From: Cellulosimicrobium cellulans
Lineage (GTDB): Bacteria; Actinomycetota; Actinomycetes; Actinomycetales; Cellulomonadaceae
DNA: 64,000 nt
Direction of reading: 5' to 3'
Assembly: GCF_016907755.1 (NCBI RefSeq)
Contig: NZ_JAFBCN010000001.1
Coordinates: 3,968,001 to 4,032,000, forward strand
Every line of letters begins with the position of its first letter. Position 1 is the stretch's first letter. Both the position numbers and the translations under genes were made by a program. Under the pieces are notes generated by a model. The model saw only the letters and a program-made list of their open reading frames with translations, did not search any database and was not told the origin of the DNA. Below, piece by piece: positions 25,592-33,916 of the stretch.

Positions 25592-26248
25592 TCAGCTCGG
25601 CTCGGAGGCGTCGTCCGCGGGGACGTAGAACGCCGTCGTGGCGGCGACGCGCGCGGCGACGTCGTCCACGCTCAGGCCGTCCGCGGCCGCGAGCGCCGCG
25701 CCCCACGCCTCGCTGCTCGCGGTGTTGAACACCCGCAGCTCGGGGCTCGCGAGGACCTGCTCGGGGTCGAGCGGCCCGGCGCCGTCGAGGTGCAGCGCGA
25801 GGCCCAGCAGCGCGCCGTCCCAGCCGACGCCGACGGCACCCGGGCCGTACACGTCCCACATCTCCGGCGGCACGACGGCGGTGTGCTCGAGCGTGAGGGT
25901 CGTGCCGCCGCCGGGTGCGGGCGCGAGGCGGACCTCGACGACGGAGGAGTCCTCCGGCGTCGGCGGGCCCATGACCCAGGTGAGCCGGAGGAGGGTCGGT
26001 GCGTCGCACGCACGGATCTCGCCGCCCGCGTTCCCCTCGACCTGGTAGGTGCCGCCGACCCGGAAGTCGCCCGTGACGGGCAGGAACCAGCGCGGGATGC
26101 GCTCGGGGTCGGTGACGGCGTCCCACACGTCCTCGACGACGGCCGGGTAGGTCCGCTCGATCGTGAGGACGCGGGCGTCGCCCGCGGGGAGCGCTCCCGT
26201 CCCGACGGAGCGCCGGGCGGCCTCGAGCTCGGTGATGAAGTCCTTCAT
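25592..26248 (-). CDS. SRPBCC / AHSA1-like protein
   Basis: 218 residues. The START-like fold is indicated by LTIERTYPAVVEDVWDAVTD, PERIPRWFLPVTGDFRVGG and the closing AWGAALAAADGL helix. These proteins bind small hydrophobic ligands or assist Hsp90-type folding; here the common ArsR/SRPBCC operon arrangement applies. The ATG at 26248 overlaps the ArsR stop by ATGA, so translation is coupled. The C-terminal extension of about 40 residues is longer than the minimal domain. Ligand unknown. Confidence 0.82.
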   Translation of the reverse strand: MKDFITELEAARRSVGTGALPAGDARVLTIERTYPAVVEDVWDAVTDPERIPRWFLPVTGDFRVGGTYQVEGNAGGEIRACDAPTLLRLTWVMGPPTPEDSSVVEVRLAPAPGGGTTLTLEHTAVVPPEMWDVYGPGAVGVGWDGALLGLALHLDGAGPLDPEQVLASPELRVFNTASSEAWGAALAAADGLSVDDVAARVAATTAFYVPADDASEPS

Positions 26249-26640
26249 GCTGTCCTCCTGGTGGTGTCGGTCGGGCGTCCGGCGTCCTCGTCGGCGGCCG
26301 CGGCACGGCGCCGCTCGCGGGCACCGCGAGCGAGCTCGGTCCCGAGCGCGTCGAGCCGCTGCTCCCAGAACCGGCGCAGGCCCGCGGCCCAGTCCTCGAC
26401 CTCGTCGAGCGCCGCGGGGTCGAGCGCGTAGAGCCGCCGGGTCCCTTCGGGCCGCACGGTCGCGAAGCCGCTCGTCCGCAGCACCCTGAGGTGCTGGGAC
26501 ACGGCCGGCTGGCTGATCCCGAACTCCTCGCCCACGAGCGCGGCGAGCTCCCCCGCCGGCTGCTCGCCCCGGGCGAGGTGCTCGAGGAGCCGACGCCGGA
26601 CGGGGTCGCCGAGGACGTCGAACGCTTCCATGGAACCCAT
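26245..26640 (-). CDS. ArsR-family transcriptional regulator
   Basis: 131 residues. The winged helix is MEAFDVLGDPVRRRLLEHLA, then ISQPAVSQHLRVLRTSGFA and VRPEGTRRLYALDP. No metal-binding cysteines are present, as expected for the SRPBCC-linked subgroup that is not a metal sensor. Two starts are possible, ATG at 26640 or 26631; the second gives the usual short N-terminus. A perfect AT-rich palindrome lies 14 nt upstream and suggests autorepression. Operon with the SRPBCC gene. Confidence 0.85.
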   Translation of the reverse strand: MGSMEAFDVLGDPVRRRLLEHLARGEQPAGELAALVGEEFGISQPAVSQHLRVLRTSGFATVRPEGTRRLYALDPAALDEVEDWAAGLRRFWEQRLDALGTELARGARERRRAAAADEDAGRPTDTTRRTA

Positions 26641-26653
26641 GTTTCACCCGTCG

Positions 26654-26663
26654 CTTATATAAG
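26654..26663. promoter_or_regulatory. AT-rich palindrome upstream of the ArsR operon
   Basis: CTTATATAAG is a perfect 10-bp dyad in very GC-rich DNA, 14 nt before the ArsR start. It probably contains the -10 element and is a natural ArsR operator. Confidence 0.55.
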
Positions 26664-26731
26664 TCAAGGATGATCTACGCCCGCGCGACCGGGCTCGGGG
26701 TGCCCCGGTCAGGTCGGCCCCGGGCCGGTCC

Positions 26732-27658
26732 TCACCGGCGCTTCCCGCCCCGCCCGCGGGAGTCCCGCCCCTTCTGGCCGCCGCCGCGGCCCTGCTTCCC
26801 CCCGCTGGCACGCCCGCCCCCGGATCCCCCGCGCGCCGTCCCGCCGCGCGCTCCCCCGCGCGCCGACCCGCCGCGCCCGCCCTCACGACCGTTCTGCCCA
26901 CCGGTCCCGCCGCGTCCCGCGCCGCGCGGCGCCTCGGGCTCCGCCGGGGCCGCCTCCGCGCGACGGCCGCGCGAGCTGTTGACCGTGCGGCCCCGCACGA
27001 TCCCGACCATCTCCTCGACCAGCTCGTCGTCCCGGTCGGCGACCCACGCGAGCGCCACCGGTGCGGCCGGCGCGTCGTCGAGGCGCCGGTACGTCACGTC
27101 CTTGCGGTGGTGCAGGCGCGCGAGCGACTGCGGCACGACCGCCACCCCGACGTTCGCCGCGACGAGCACGACGGCGTCGCCCGTCGTCGCCGGACGCTCG
27201 ACCGCCGGCCGTCCCGGGGGCGCCGGGGCGTCGTCCGCGGCGCCCGGCTCGCCGGCCCAGGGCACGACGTCGTCGAGCGGCCGGAGCAGCACGTCGTCCG
27301 CCAGGTCGGCCAGGGCGACCGGCTCCTCGGGCTCGAGCGCGGCGAGCAGGTGGTCGCGCGAGACGAGCACGACCGGCGCCTCCTCGTAGAGCCGGATCGC
27401 GCTGAGCACGTCACGGTCGACCGGCAGGCGGAGGATGGCGGCGTCCGCCTCGTCGTCGCGCAGCGCGCGCTCGGCGTCGCCCGCCTCGACGGCGACGAGG
27501 TCGAGCGGCACGTCGGCGAGGCGCTCGCGCCACGTGCGCACCCACTTCGCCGGCGTCGCGCCCGGCACGTACGCGAGCCGGAACCGCCGCACCGCACCGG
27601 GGTCGTCGGGGGTCGCGCCGTTCGTCACCTCGGGGGTCGTGCCCGCGTCGTCGTCCAC
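26732..27658 (-). CDS. LysR substrate-binding-domain protein without HTH, with RGG-rich tail
   Basis: 308 residues. Residues about 25-215 resemble a LysR effector domain (FRLAYVPGATPAKWVRTWRE, then ADAAILRLPVD, LVSRDHLLAAL and GVAVVPQSLARLHH), but no helix-turn-helix precedes it. The C-terminal 75 residues are almost only Gly, Arg, Ser, Lys and Gln in RGG/GRGG repeats, a composition typical of nucleic-acid-binding tails. The GTG at 27658 is 6 nt after TAGGCT (27665-27670, minus strand), so leaderless. It is divergent from the DUF5997 gene, an arrangement I recall in other actinobacteria. The function is unknown. Confidence 0.75.
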   Translation of the reverse strand: MDDDAGTTPEVTNGATPDDPGAVRRFRLAYVPGATPAKWVRTWRERLADVPLDLVAVEAGDAERALRDDEADAAILRLPVDRDVLSAIRLYEEAPVVLVSRDHLLAALEPEEPVALADLADDVLLRPLDDVVPWAGEPGAADDAPAPPGRPAVERPATTGDAVVLVAANVGVAVVPQSLARLHHRKDVTYRRLDDAPAAPVALAWVADRDDELVEEMVGIVRGRTVNSSRGRRAEAAPAEPEAPRGAGRGGTGGQNGREGGRGGSARGGARGGTARGGSGGGRASGGKQGRGGGQKGRDSRGRGGKRR

Positions 27659-27748
27659 CCGACCAGCCTAGGCGCGCCGCCGGACGCGCTCCCGTCGGCG
27701 CCAGGACGCGGGCCGCCGATGCCCGACCGGCCGACTACCCTGGAGCCC

Positions 27749-28129
27749 ATGACCCCCAAGCAGTCCGCGCAGACCATGAAGCCCGCCACCGCGGCGAAGA
27801 AGCTCGGGGTGTACCTGCCCGCCACGCCGCAGGAGTTCCAGGAGGGCACCGTCACGCGGGCCCAGCTCGAGGAGCTCGAGAAGAACCCGCCGGAGTGGCT
27901 CGCGGACCTGCGCCGCAACGGCCCTCACCCGCGCCCCGTCGTCGCGGGACGCCTCGGCGTCTCCATCTCGGGCCTCACGCGCGGCGGCCTCACCGAGCCG
28001 CTGACGACGGAGGAGATCGACGCGCTGCGCCAGGACCCGCCCGCGTGGCTCGCGACCGAGCGGGAGGTGCAGAAGAAGGTCCGCGCCGAGGAGGAGCGGC
28101 TCGCCGCCGCCCGCACCAAGAAGGGCTGA
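27749..28129 (+). CDS. DUF5997 family protein
   Basis: 126 residues, soluble and charged. It begins with KPATAAKKLGVYLPATP and has a repeated short pattern (ELEKNPPEWLADLRRNGPHP and ALRQDPPAWLATER), then a helix rich in Lys and Glu. The DUF assignment is from memory. ATG at 27749 follows TACCCT (27736-27741) by 7 nt, a leaderless start. It is divergent from the LysR-like gene. No enzymatic motif; the basic C-terminus could touch nucleic acid (inference). Confidence 0.7.
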   Translation: MTPKQSAQTMKPATAAKKLGVYLPATPQEFQEGTVTRAQLEELEKNPPEWLADLRRNGPHPRPVVAGRLGVSISGLTRGGLTEPLTTEEIDALRQDPPAWLATEREVQKKVRAEEERLAAARTKKG

Positions 28130-28172
28130 GCGCACGCCGCCAGCGGCGGGCCCGGTGGTCTAGCCTGCCGGG

Positions 28173-28553
28173 ATGCTGCGCATCTCCGACGTCACCTTCC
28201 TCGTCCGCGACCTCGACGAGGCGATCGCGTTCTTCGTCGACGCGATCGGGTTCGCCGTCCGCCAGGACGAGGTCGTCGGCGGGTCGTGGCGGCGGGTCGT
28301 CGTCGGGCCGACCGACGGGGGCACCGGGCTCGTCCTCGCCCCCACGACGGGTGACGTCCTGGGACGGCAGGCCGGCGGCGACGTCGCGCTGTTCCTGGAG
28401 ACGGACGACTTCGCCGCGCAGCACGCGCGCATGCTCGCGCACGGTGTCGTGTTCCGCGAGGAGCCGCGGCACGAGCCCTACGGCACGGTCGCGGTGTTCG
28501 AGGACCTGCACGGTATGCCGTGGGACCTCATCGAGCCACCGGCCGGCGCCTGA
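28173..28553 (+). CDS. VOC / glyoxalase-like protein
   Basis: 126 residues, one vicinal-oxygen-chelate domain of two beta-alpha-beta-beta-beta units: ISDVTFLVRDLDEAIAFFVD, then VALFLETDDFAAQHARMLA and YGTVAVFEDLHGMPWDLIEP. The final Glu is a usual metal ligand; the N-terminal metal His is replaced, so enzymatic or binding function is undecided (antibiotic-binding relatives exist). ATG at 28173 is 6 nt after TAGCCT (28161-28166), a leaderless start. Convergent with the SelW-like gene. Confidence 0.8.
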   Translation: MLRISDVTFLVRDLDEAIAFFVDAIGFAVRQDEVVGGSWRRVVVGPTDGGTGLVLAPTTGDVLGRQAGGDVALFLETDDFAAQHARMLAHGVVFREEPRHEPYGTVAVFEDLHGMPWDLIEPPAGA

Positions 28554-28565
28554 GCCGCCGGACCG

Positions 28566-28955
28566 TCACTCCGCGGACGCGGCCTCGCCCGCACCGGCGG
28601 ACCGGGCGGCAGCCCGGTCGGTGTGCCCGAGCGCGAGGTTCGGGGCGACGGCGTCGCGCACGCGCCGCTTGAGGTCGGGGATCTCGGGGAACCCGCCGTC
28701 GGCCTTGCGGTCCCACAGCAGGACGGGGCCGTCCCCGGCGTCGAGCGTGACGCGGAAGACGCCGTCCGTCCCCGGCACCAGGGCGACCTCGCCGAGCCGC
28801 GTGCGGAACGTCTGCAGCAGCTCCTGCGCGACCCACGCGGCGCGCAGCAGCCACCGGCACTGCGTGCAGTACTCGACCGCCACGCGCGCGGTCCCGCGCG
28901 GCGGGTCGGCGGGCGCGGGGGCCTCAGGTCCGGGCAGCCCGGCGTCGTCCGTCAT
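28566..28955 (-). CDS. Selenoprotein W-like (Rdx family) thioredoxin-fold protein
   Basis: 129 residues. The redox motif is CTQC (C30, C33) in VAVEYCTQCRWLLRAAWVAQ, the cysteine form of the CxxU of SelW. FPEIPDLKRRVRD matches the second half of the Rdx domain. An N-terminal proline-rich 22-residue lead and an alanine-rich tail are added. Likely a thiol oxidoreductase; partner unknown. ATG at 28955 follows TAGGCT by 7 nt (minus strand), consistent with leaderless translation. Confidence 0.82.
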   Translation of the reverse strand: MTDDAGLPGPEAPAPADPPRGTARVAVEYCTQCRWLLRAAWVAQELLQTFRTRLGEVALVPGTDGVFRVTLDAGDGPVLLWDRKADGGFPEIPDLKRRVRDAVAPNLALGHTDRAAARSAGAGEAASAE

Positions 28956-28985
28956 GGCGCCCAGCCTACGGGCGGGCCACCCGCC

Positions 28986-30380
28986 TCAGGCGTCCCGCTC
29001 GGCGGGCAGCCGCCCGCGCGCGACCGCGGCCTCCAGCGCGGCGTAGTCGCTCTCGACGACGTCCGCGTAGGCGCGCGACCAGCGCGCGATCGCGTCGTCG
29101 AAGGTGTCGGAGCGACCGAGGTACCCGGAGGCCACCCGCGTGCCCGGCGACTGGCTGTGCGCGCGGGCGAGCACGCGCCCGCACAGCTCGCCGTACCGCA
29201 CGAACTGGTTTGAGGAGAGCCGGCCGAGCTCGACCGAGCCCTTCATGTCGCGGAACTGCCGCCAGAAGAAGTCGACGCGGGGGCGACCCGTCCGCTCCGG
29301 CGCCTCGACCGTGGTCCAGCCGAGGAACGGGTCCGACTGCGCCTGGAGGATCCGCTGGGCGGCCACGACACGGCGCCCCTGCGCGGGCAGAGCACCGGCC
29401 GGGACCAGGCCCGACGGCAGCGCGTCGACCATCCCGCCGTAGGTCGCGAGGACCGACGTCGCCGCCTCCTTCACCTGGAGCACGAGCGGCTCTCCCGCAG
29501 GCCCCTCGAGCAGCACGATGTAGCAGCGGGTCCCCACGCTCCCCACCCCGACGACGCGCAGCACGTAGTCCACGACCGTGAACTGGCTCAGCAGCAGCCG
29601 GACGTCGGCGCGCAGCGGCTCGCGGTAGGTCTCGAACAGGGTCGTCAGCTCGTCGAGGGTCGCCGTGGTGACGTGCTGGGTGACGGGCGGCTGGTCGACG
29701 ATCCGCGTGCGCCCGTCCTCGGTCCGGCCCGTGATCTTCTCGACCACCTGCTCGGACGTGCGACGGCGGGCCCTCTTCACGGTGCGGCGCAGCTCCTGAC
29801 GACCCTCCTTGAGCAGCAGCGGCTCGATGAGCTCGGTGTCGATCTGGAACGAGTAGCGGTCGAGGGCGCTGCGCTCGAGCGCCTCGCCCAGCGTCTCCCG
29901 GTAGCCCCGCACCGCGCCACGCGCCGCGTCGGCACAGTCCGGCTCCGCCATGCCCTTGTCCCGTCCGCCGACGTACATGCTCGCGGCGAGGCGCTTGACG
30001 TCCCACTCCCACGGCGCGTCGGACGCCTCGTCGAAGTCGTTGAGGTCGAACAGGACCCGGCGCTCGGGCGACGCGAACAGGCCGAAGTTGGAGACGTGCG
30101 CGTCGCCGCACGCCACGACGTGCACGCCGGTGCGCGGACCGTCGCGCAGGTCGTGCGCCATCGTGGCCGCCGTGCCGCGGTAGAACGCGAACGGCGACTC
30201 GAGCATCCGCCCGATCCGCAGCGGGACGAGGTCCTGCAGCCGGTCGCGGTTCTGCTCCTCGATGATGGCGACCGGGTCGCGCTCGGGGAGCAGCAGCGCC
30301 CCCTGCGTGCGGCGCGGCACCCGGTCGCGCAGGGCGCGCCCCGCCGCGCGGGACTCTGCCAGGGTTCGTGGGACGTCCAC
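28986..30380 (-). CDS. DUF2252 family protein
   Basis: 464 residues, full length. DUF2252 proteins have a kinase-like fold and typical stretches seen here: ERDPVAIIEEQNRDRLQDLV, RIGRMLESPFAFYRGTAATM, VVACGDAHVSNFGLFASPER and LFDLNDFDEASDAPWEWDVK. The GDAHVSNFG and DLNDFDE motifs resemble the catalytic loop and metal-binding DFD of aminoglycoside-phosphotransferase-like kinases, but no substrate is known. The GTG at 30380 has GAGGAGG 7 nt upstream. Single gene, divergent from the methyltransferase gene. Confidence 0.85.
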   Translation of the reverse strand: MDVPRTLAESRAAGRALRDRVPRRTQGALLLPERDPVAIIEEQNRDRLQDLVPLRIGRMLESPFAFYRGTAATMAHDLRDGPRTGVHVVACGDAHVSNFGLFASPERRVLFDLNDFDEASDAPWEWDVKRLAASMYVGGRDKGMAEPDCADAARGAVRGYRETLGEALERSALDRYSFQIDTELIEPLLLKEGRQELRRTVKRARRRTSEQVVEKITGRTEDGRTRIVDQPPVTQHVTTATLDELTTLFETYREPLRADVRLLLSQFTVVDYVLRVVGVGSVGTRCYIVLLEGPAGEPLVLQVKEAATSVLATYGGMVDALPSGLVPAGALPAQGRRVVAAQRILQAQSDPFLGWTTVEAPERTGRPRVDFFWRQFRDMKGSVELGRLSSNQFVRYGELCGRVLARAHSQSPGTRVASGYLGRSDTFDDAIARWSRAYADVVESDYAALEAAVARGRLPAERDA

Positions 30381-30522
30381 GGGTGCCTCCTCGCTGTCCG
30401 GGAACCGCACACTAGCGCTCGCGGCGGTGCACGGCACGGCGACGCCGGGTGAGGTTCGGTGGAGGCGACGGCGCGGGCGCGCACCGCGCGGGGAGCGGCG
30501 TGCCGTCGGGGAGACTGGACCG

Positions 30523-31749
30523 GTGACGACCTCCCCGCCCGACCTCGCCGCGCTGCTCGCGCGCCTGCGCACCGACGACACCGGCTCGGCCCGCGAGGAC
30601 GCCCCGGTCGCCGTGGACCCCGCGGACCGCCTGCTGCTCGACCTCCTGCTCGACGAGGCCGCGCCGTGGCTCGCGAGCGCCGGCCCGGGCGCCCTGGCGG
30701 TCGTCGACGACCGGTACGGGGCCCTCACGCTCGGCGCCGCGCTGCTCGCCGCCACGGCGTCGACCGAGGCAGGCCCGGCGCCCCGAGACGCGAGGGTGCG
30801 CGTCCACCAGGACGCGTGCACCGCGGAGGCGGCCCTCGACGCGAACGCGGCGGCGCTCGGCCTGAGCGACGCGTACGCGCGCCACGGCCTCGGGGCCGGG
30901 CTCCTCGCGGGGGTGCGCGTCGTGCTGCTGCGCCTGCCCCGCGGCCTCGCGGCGCTGCGCGACGTCGCGGAGCACGTGGCGCGCGAGGCCGACCCCGGGG
31001 TGGTGCTCCTCGCGGGCGGGCGCGTCAAGCACATGACCCGCGCCATGAACGACGTCCTCGGCGAGTCGTTCGCGGACGTGCGCGCCAGCCTCGCGCGCGG
31101 GAAGTCGCGCGTGCTCGTCGCGTCGTCGCCGCGCCCCGCGCGCGGCGGGTTCACCTATCCCGCGACGGCCGACCTGCCCGACGTCGGGCTGCGGGTCGCC
31201 GCGTTCGGGGCAGCCTTCGCGGGGGCGGGGCTCGACCTCGGCACGCGGTTCCTGCTCGAACAGCTCGACGCGGCGGGCCCGGCCGGGTCGCCGCCCGGCG
31301 GGTCGGGCGCGGGGCCCCGCGACGTCGTCGACCTCGGCTGCGGGACGGGGCTGCTCGCCACGTGGGCGGCCCGGCGGTGGCCGGACGCGCAGGTCGTCGC
31401 CGCGGACCGCTCCGACGCGGCGGTGCGGTCGGCGGCGCTCACGGCGCGGGAGAACGGGGTCGGCGGCCGCGTGCGCACGGTGCGCGACGACGCGGGCGCG
31501 ACGCTGGCCGACGCGAGCGCCGACGTCGTGCTGCTCAACCCGCCGTTCCACGACGGCGCCGCCCTGCGCACCGACGCGGCGCACCGCATGTTCGCGACGG
31601 CGGGGCGGGTCCTGCGACCGGGCGGGGAGCTGTGGTGCGTGTGGAACGCGCACCTGCGCTACCGGCCGGCGCTGGAGCGCGCGGTCGGACCGACCACCCA
31701 GGTCGCGCGCGGCCCGCGCTTCACCGTGACCCGCTCGACGCGCCGCTGA
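30523..31749 (+). CDS. RsmC/RlmG-like rRNA guanine-N2 methyltransferase
   Basis: 408 residues. Two tandem Rossmann-like domains are evident, as in RsmC and RlmG: a degenerate N-terminal half and a catalytic C-terminal half with the SAM loop VVDLGCGTGLLATWAARRWP and the catalytic VLLNPPFHDGAAL. The NPPF motif is diagnostic for N-methylation of a base amino group; target guanine in 16S or 23S rRNA is inferred from the family. GTG at 30523, no strong ribosome site. A hairpin overlaps the stop codon. Confidence 0.82.
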   Translation: MTTSPPDLAALLARLRTDDTGSAREDAPVAVDPADRLLLDLLLDEAAPWLASAGPGALAVVDDRYGALTLGAALLAATASTEAGPAPRDARVRVHQDACTAEAALDANAAALGLSDAYARHGLGAGLLAGVRVVLLRLPRGLAALRDVAEHVAREADPGVVLLAGGRVKHMTRAMNDVLGESFADVRASLARGKSRVLVASSPRPARGGFTYPATADLPDVGLRVAAFGAAFAGAGLDLGTRFLLEQLDAAGPAGSPPGGSGAGPRDVVDLGCGTGLLATWAARRWPDAQVVAADRSDAAVRSAALTARENGVGGRVRTVRDDAGATLADASADVVLLNPPFHDGAALRTDAAHRMFATAGRVLRPGGELWCVWNAHLRYRPALERAVGPTTQVARGPRFTVTRSTRR

Positions 31750-31802
31750 GTGCTGGGCGTTCGTCGTCGGGACGGCTCCGCGGCGACGGATACCCAGCAC
31801 TC
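31748..31802. terminator. Long-loop hairpin between convergent genes
   Basis: GAGTGCTGGG (31748-31757) pairs with CCCAGCACTC (31793-31802); the 35-nt loop contains a second pairing CGTCG/CGACG. Position between the methyltransferase and FKBP genes fits a bidirectional terminator. Confidence 0.6.
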
Positions 31803-31814
31803 AACGGGGAGGTG

Positions 31815-32225
31815 TCACTGGACGTCGACGACGTCCACCACGAAGACGAGCGTGTCCGTGCCCGCGATGCCGGCCTGCGGCACGCCGCGCTCGCCGTAGC
31901 CGTGCTCCGGCGGGATCGAGAGCAGCACGCGCGAGCCGACGTTCTGGCCCACGAGGCCCTTGTCCCAGCCGCCGATCACGGCGCCGACGCCGATCGGGAA
32001 CGCGATCGTGTCGCCGCGGTCGTACGAGTTGTCGAACACGTGCCCGCCCCACGCCTGGCCGAGGTAGTGCACGACGATGTTGCGCCCCGACGTGACGGCC
32101 GGGCCGTCGCCCTCGCTGAGCACGACGACCTGCAGCCCGCTGGGCGCGTCCGTCTCCGGGAAGGTGAGCGTCGGCTTGTCGCCGAAGGATCCGGACGCGG
32201 TGGGAAGGGTGGGCTGGTCGGTCAC
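31815..32225 (-). CDS. FKBP-type peptidyl-prolyl cis-trans isomerase
   Basis: 136 residues, one FKBP domain and no signal peptide, so cytoplasmic. Motifs: NIVVHYLGQAWGGHVFDNSY, FPIGVGAVIGGWDKGLVGQN, VLLSIPPEHGYGERG and the closing TLVFVVDVVDV. The catalytic pocket residues (Tyr, Asp, Trp, Tyr) are conserved. It accelerates prolyl isomerisation during folding. The gene is alone between hairpins; GTG at 32225. Confidence 0.92.
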   Translation of the reverse strand: MTDQPTLPTASGSFGDKPTLTFPETDAPSGLQVVVLSEGDGPAVTSGRNIVVHYLGQAWGGHVFDNSYDRGDTIAFPIGVGAVIGGWDKGLVGQNVGSRVLLSIPPEHGYGERGVPQAGIAGTDTLVFVVDVVDVQ

Positions 32226-32339
32226 GAGGTTGCCTCTCGTCGGGTGCAGGAATCCCGCGCGGACGCGGGTCTCCCTACCCTACGCGGGTCGCTCCCGGGC
32301 GGCCGGGGGGTGTCCTCCACGCGGGCCCTTGCAAATCAC

Positions 32340-32357
32340 GGCTAATGCCATTAGCCT
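32340..32357 (+). promoter_or_regulatory. Operator overlapping a leaderless promoter
   Basis: GGCTAAT-gcc-ATTAGCC (32340-32356) is a perfect 17-bp dyad. Its right arm contains the -10 hexamer TAGCCT (32352-32357), which ends 7 nt before the hydrolase start at 32365. A bound repressor would block the promoter. The TetR gene of the same operon is the obvious candidate. Confidence 0.65.
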
Positions 32358-32364
32358 TGTGGCT

Positions 32365-33252
32365 ATGAACACGAGCCAGCAGTTCGTCGTGCACCACCTC
32401 GCCCGGGCCGAGGGGCGTCTCGCCTACACCGACGAGGGCACCGGCCCCCTCCTCGTCGCGTCGCCCGGCATGGGCGACCTGCGTGCCACCTACGACGACG
32501 TCGCCCCGCACCTCGTGGCCGCGGGCTACCGCGTGGTCGTCATGGACCTGCGCGGCCACGGCGACAGCGACACCACGTTCTCGACCCACGGCGACGAGGC
32601 GACCGCGTCCGACTACGTCGCGCTCGTCGAGCACCTGGACGCCGGTCCCGCGGTGCTGCTCGGGAGCTCCATGGCGGCGTCGGCCGCCGTGATCGCCGCG
32701 GCCGAGCGTCCCGACCTCGTGCGCGGGCTCGTCCTCCTCGACGGGTTCCTGCGCGAGCCGTCGTCGCCCGCGAAGCTCCGCGCGATGCGCGTGCTCTACC
32801 GCCTCGCGCTCGCGCGGCCCTGGGGCGCCCCGTTCTGGGCGTCGTTCTACGGGTCGCTGAACAAGGGCCGCACACCCGCACGCCTCGCCGACCACCAGGC
32901 CGCGATCCGCGCCCACCTCTCCGAGCCAGGGCGCCTGCGCTCCTTCCGGGACCTGACCCTCCAGCTCGACCACCGCGTCGTCGAGCCGCGCGTCGCGCAC
33001 GTCGAGGCGCCCGCGCTCGCGATCTTCGGCGCGCTCGACCCCGACTACGCCGACCCTGCCGCCGAGGCCGCGTGGGCGCAGGAGTCGCTCGGCGCGACGA
33101 CCCTCGTGCTGCCCGAGGTGGGCCACTACCCGCAGCTCCAGGCGCCCGAGGAGGTCGTGGCCGCGACGCTCGCGTTCCTCGCCGGCCTGCCGGACGACGC
33201 CGCGCGCCCGGCCGGCGCGCGCCGCGAGGGGTCGGAGGGCACCCGTGGCTAG
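32365..33252 (+). CDS. Alpha/beta hydrolase
   Basis: 295 residues. The nucleophile elbow is LLGSSMAASAAV (Ser), the oxyanion region VVVMDLRGHGDSD, the acid DPDY near residue 235 and the final His in LPEVGHYPQLQAPEEV. The core resembles haloperoxidase/esterase-type hydrolases; substrate unknown. It is translated from a leaderless message and overlaps the downstream TetR gene by 8 nt, so enzyme and regulator are made together. The last 20 residues are an unstructured extension that the overlap partly explains. Confidence 0.85.
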   Translation: MNTSQQFVVHHLARAEGRLAYTDEGTGPLLVASPGMGDLRATYDDVAPHLVAAGYRVVVMDLRGHGDSDTTFSTHGDEATASDYVALVEHLDAGPAVLLGSSMAASAAVIAAAERPDLVRGLVLLDGFLREPSSPAKLRAMRVLYRLALARPWGAPFWASFYGSLNKGRTPARLADHQAAIRAHLSEPGRLRSFRDLTLQLDHRVVEPRVAHVEAPALAIFGALDPDYADPAAEAAWAQESLGATTLVLPEVGHYPQLQAPEEVVAATLAFLAGLPDDAARPAGARREGSEGTRG

Positions 33253-33835
33253 GGCGGGGCTCTCGCACGCGGCGGTCGTGGGGATCGCCGTCGACCTGGT
33301 CGACGCGGGCGGCCCGACCGGGTTCGCCGACCTCACGCTCGCGAAGGTCGCCGCGCAGGCGGGCGTCGCGACGCCGAGCCTCTACAAGCACGTCGGGTCG
33401 CTCGCGGCCCTGCGGCGCGAGGTCGCGGTCGTCTCCGTCGAGGACTACACGCGCGCCCTGACCGACGCCACCGTCGGGCTCGCCGGGCCCGACGCCGTCG
33501 CGGCCCTCGCCCACGCGACGCGGCGGTACGCCCGCGCCCACCCGGGCCGGTACGCCGCGGTCCAGGTCGCGCCCGACCCCGACGACCCCGCCGACGCCGC
33601 GCTGTCCGCGGCGGCCGGGCGCAGCGTCCAGGTCGTCGCCGCCGTGCTGCGCGGCTTCGACCTCCCCGACGACCGCACGATCGACGCGATCCGGTCCGTG
33701 CGCGCGAGCCTGCACGGCTTCGTCGCGCTCGAGCTCGGCGGCGGCTTCCGGTTGCCGGACGACCTCGACCGGAGCTTCGAGATCCACGTCCGCGCCATGC
33801 TCGCAGGTCTCGCGTCGCTCACCGGCGGCGCCTGA
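33245..33835 (+). CDS. TetR-family transcriptional regulator
   Basis: 196 residues. The N-terminal HTH (residues about 8-50) contains DLTLAKVAAQAGVATPSLYKHVG; the C-terminal half, with the ASLHGFVALELGGGF motif, matches the WHG-type TetR ligand domain. GTG at 33245 inside the end of the hydrolase gene. I infer that it represses its own operon through the palindrome at 32340-32356; the hydrolase substrate or product may be the inducer. Confidence 0.85.
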   Translation: MARAGLSHAAVVGIAVDLVDAGGPTGFADLTLAKVAAQAGVATPSLYKHVGSLAALRREVAVVSVEDYTRALTDATVGLAGPDAVAALAHATRRYARAHPGRYAAVQVAPDPDDPADAALSAAAGRSVQVVAAVLRGFDLPDDRTIDAIRSVRASLHGFVALELGGGFRLPDDLDRSFEIHVRAMLAGLASLTGGA

Positions 33836-33916
33836 CCTCGCACGCCGGTCCCACGCCGCGCACCGACCCGGCAGGCACCACCGACCTGTCCCCGCGACCC
33901 ACCACCGGAGGCTCCC

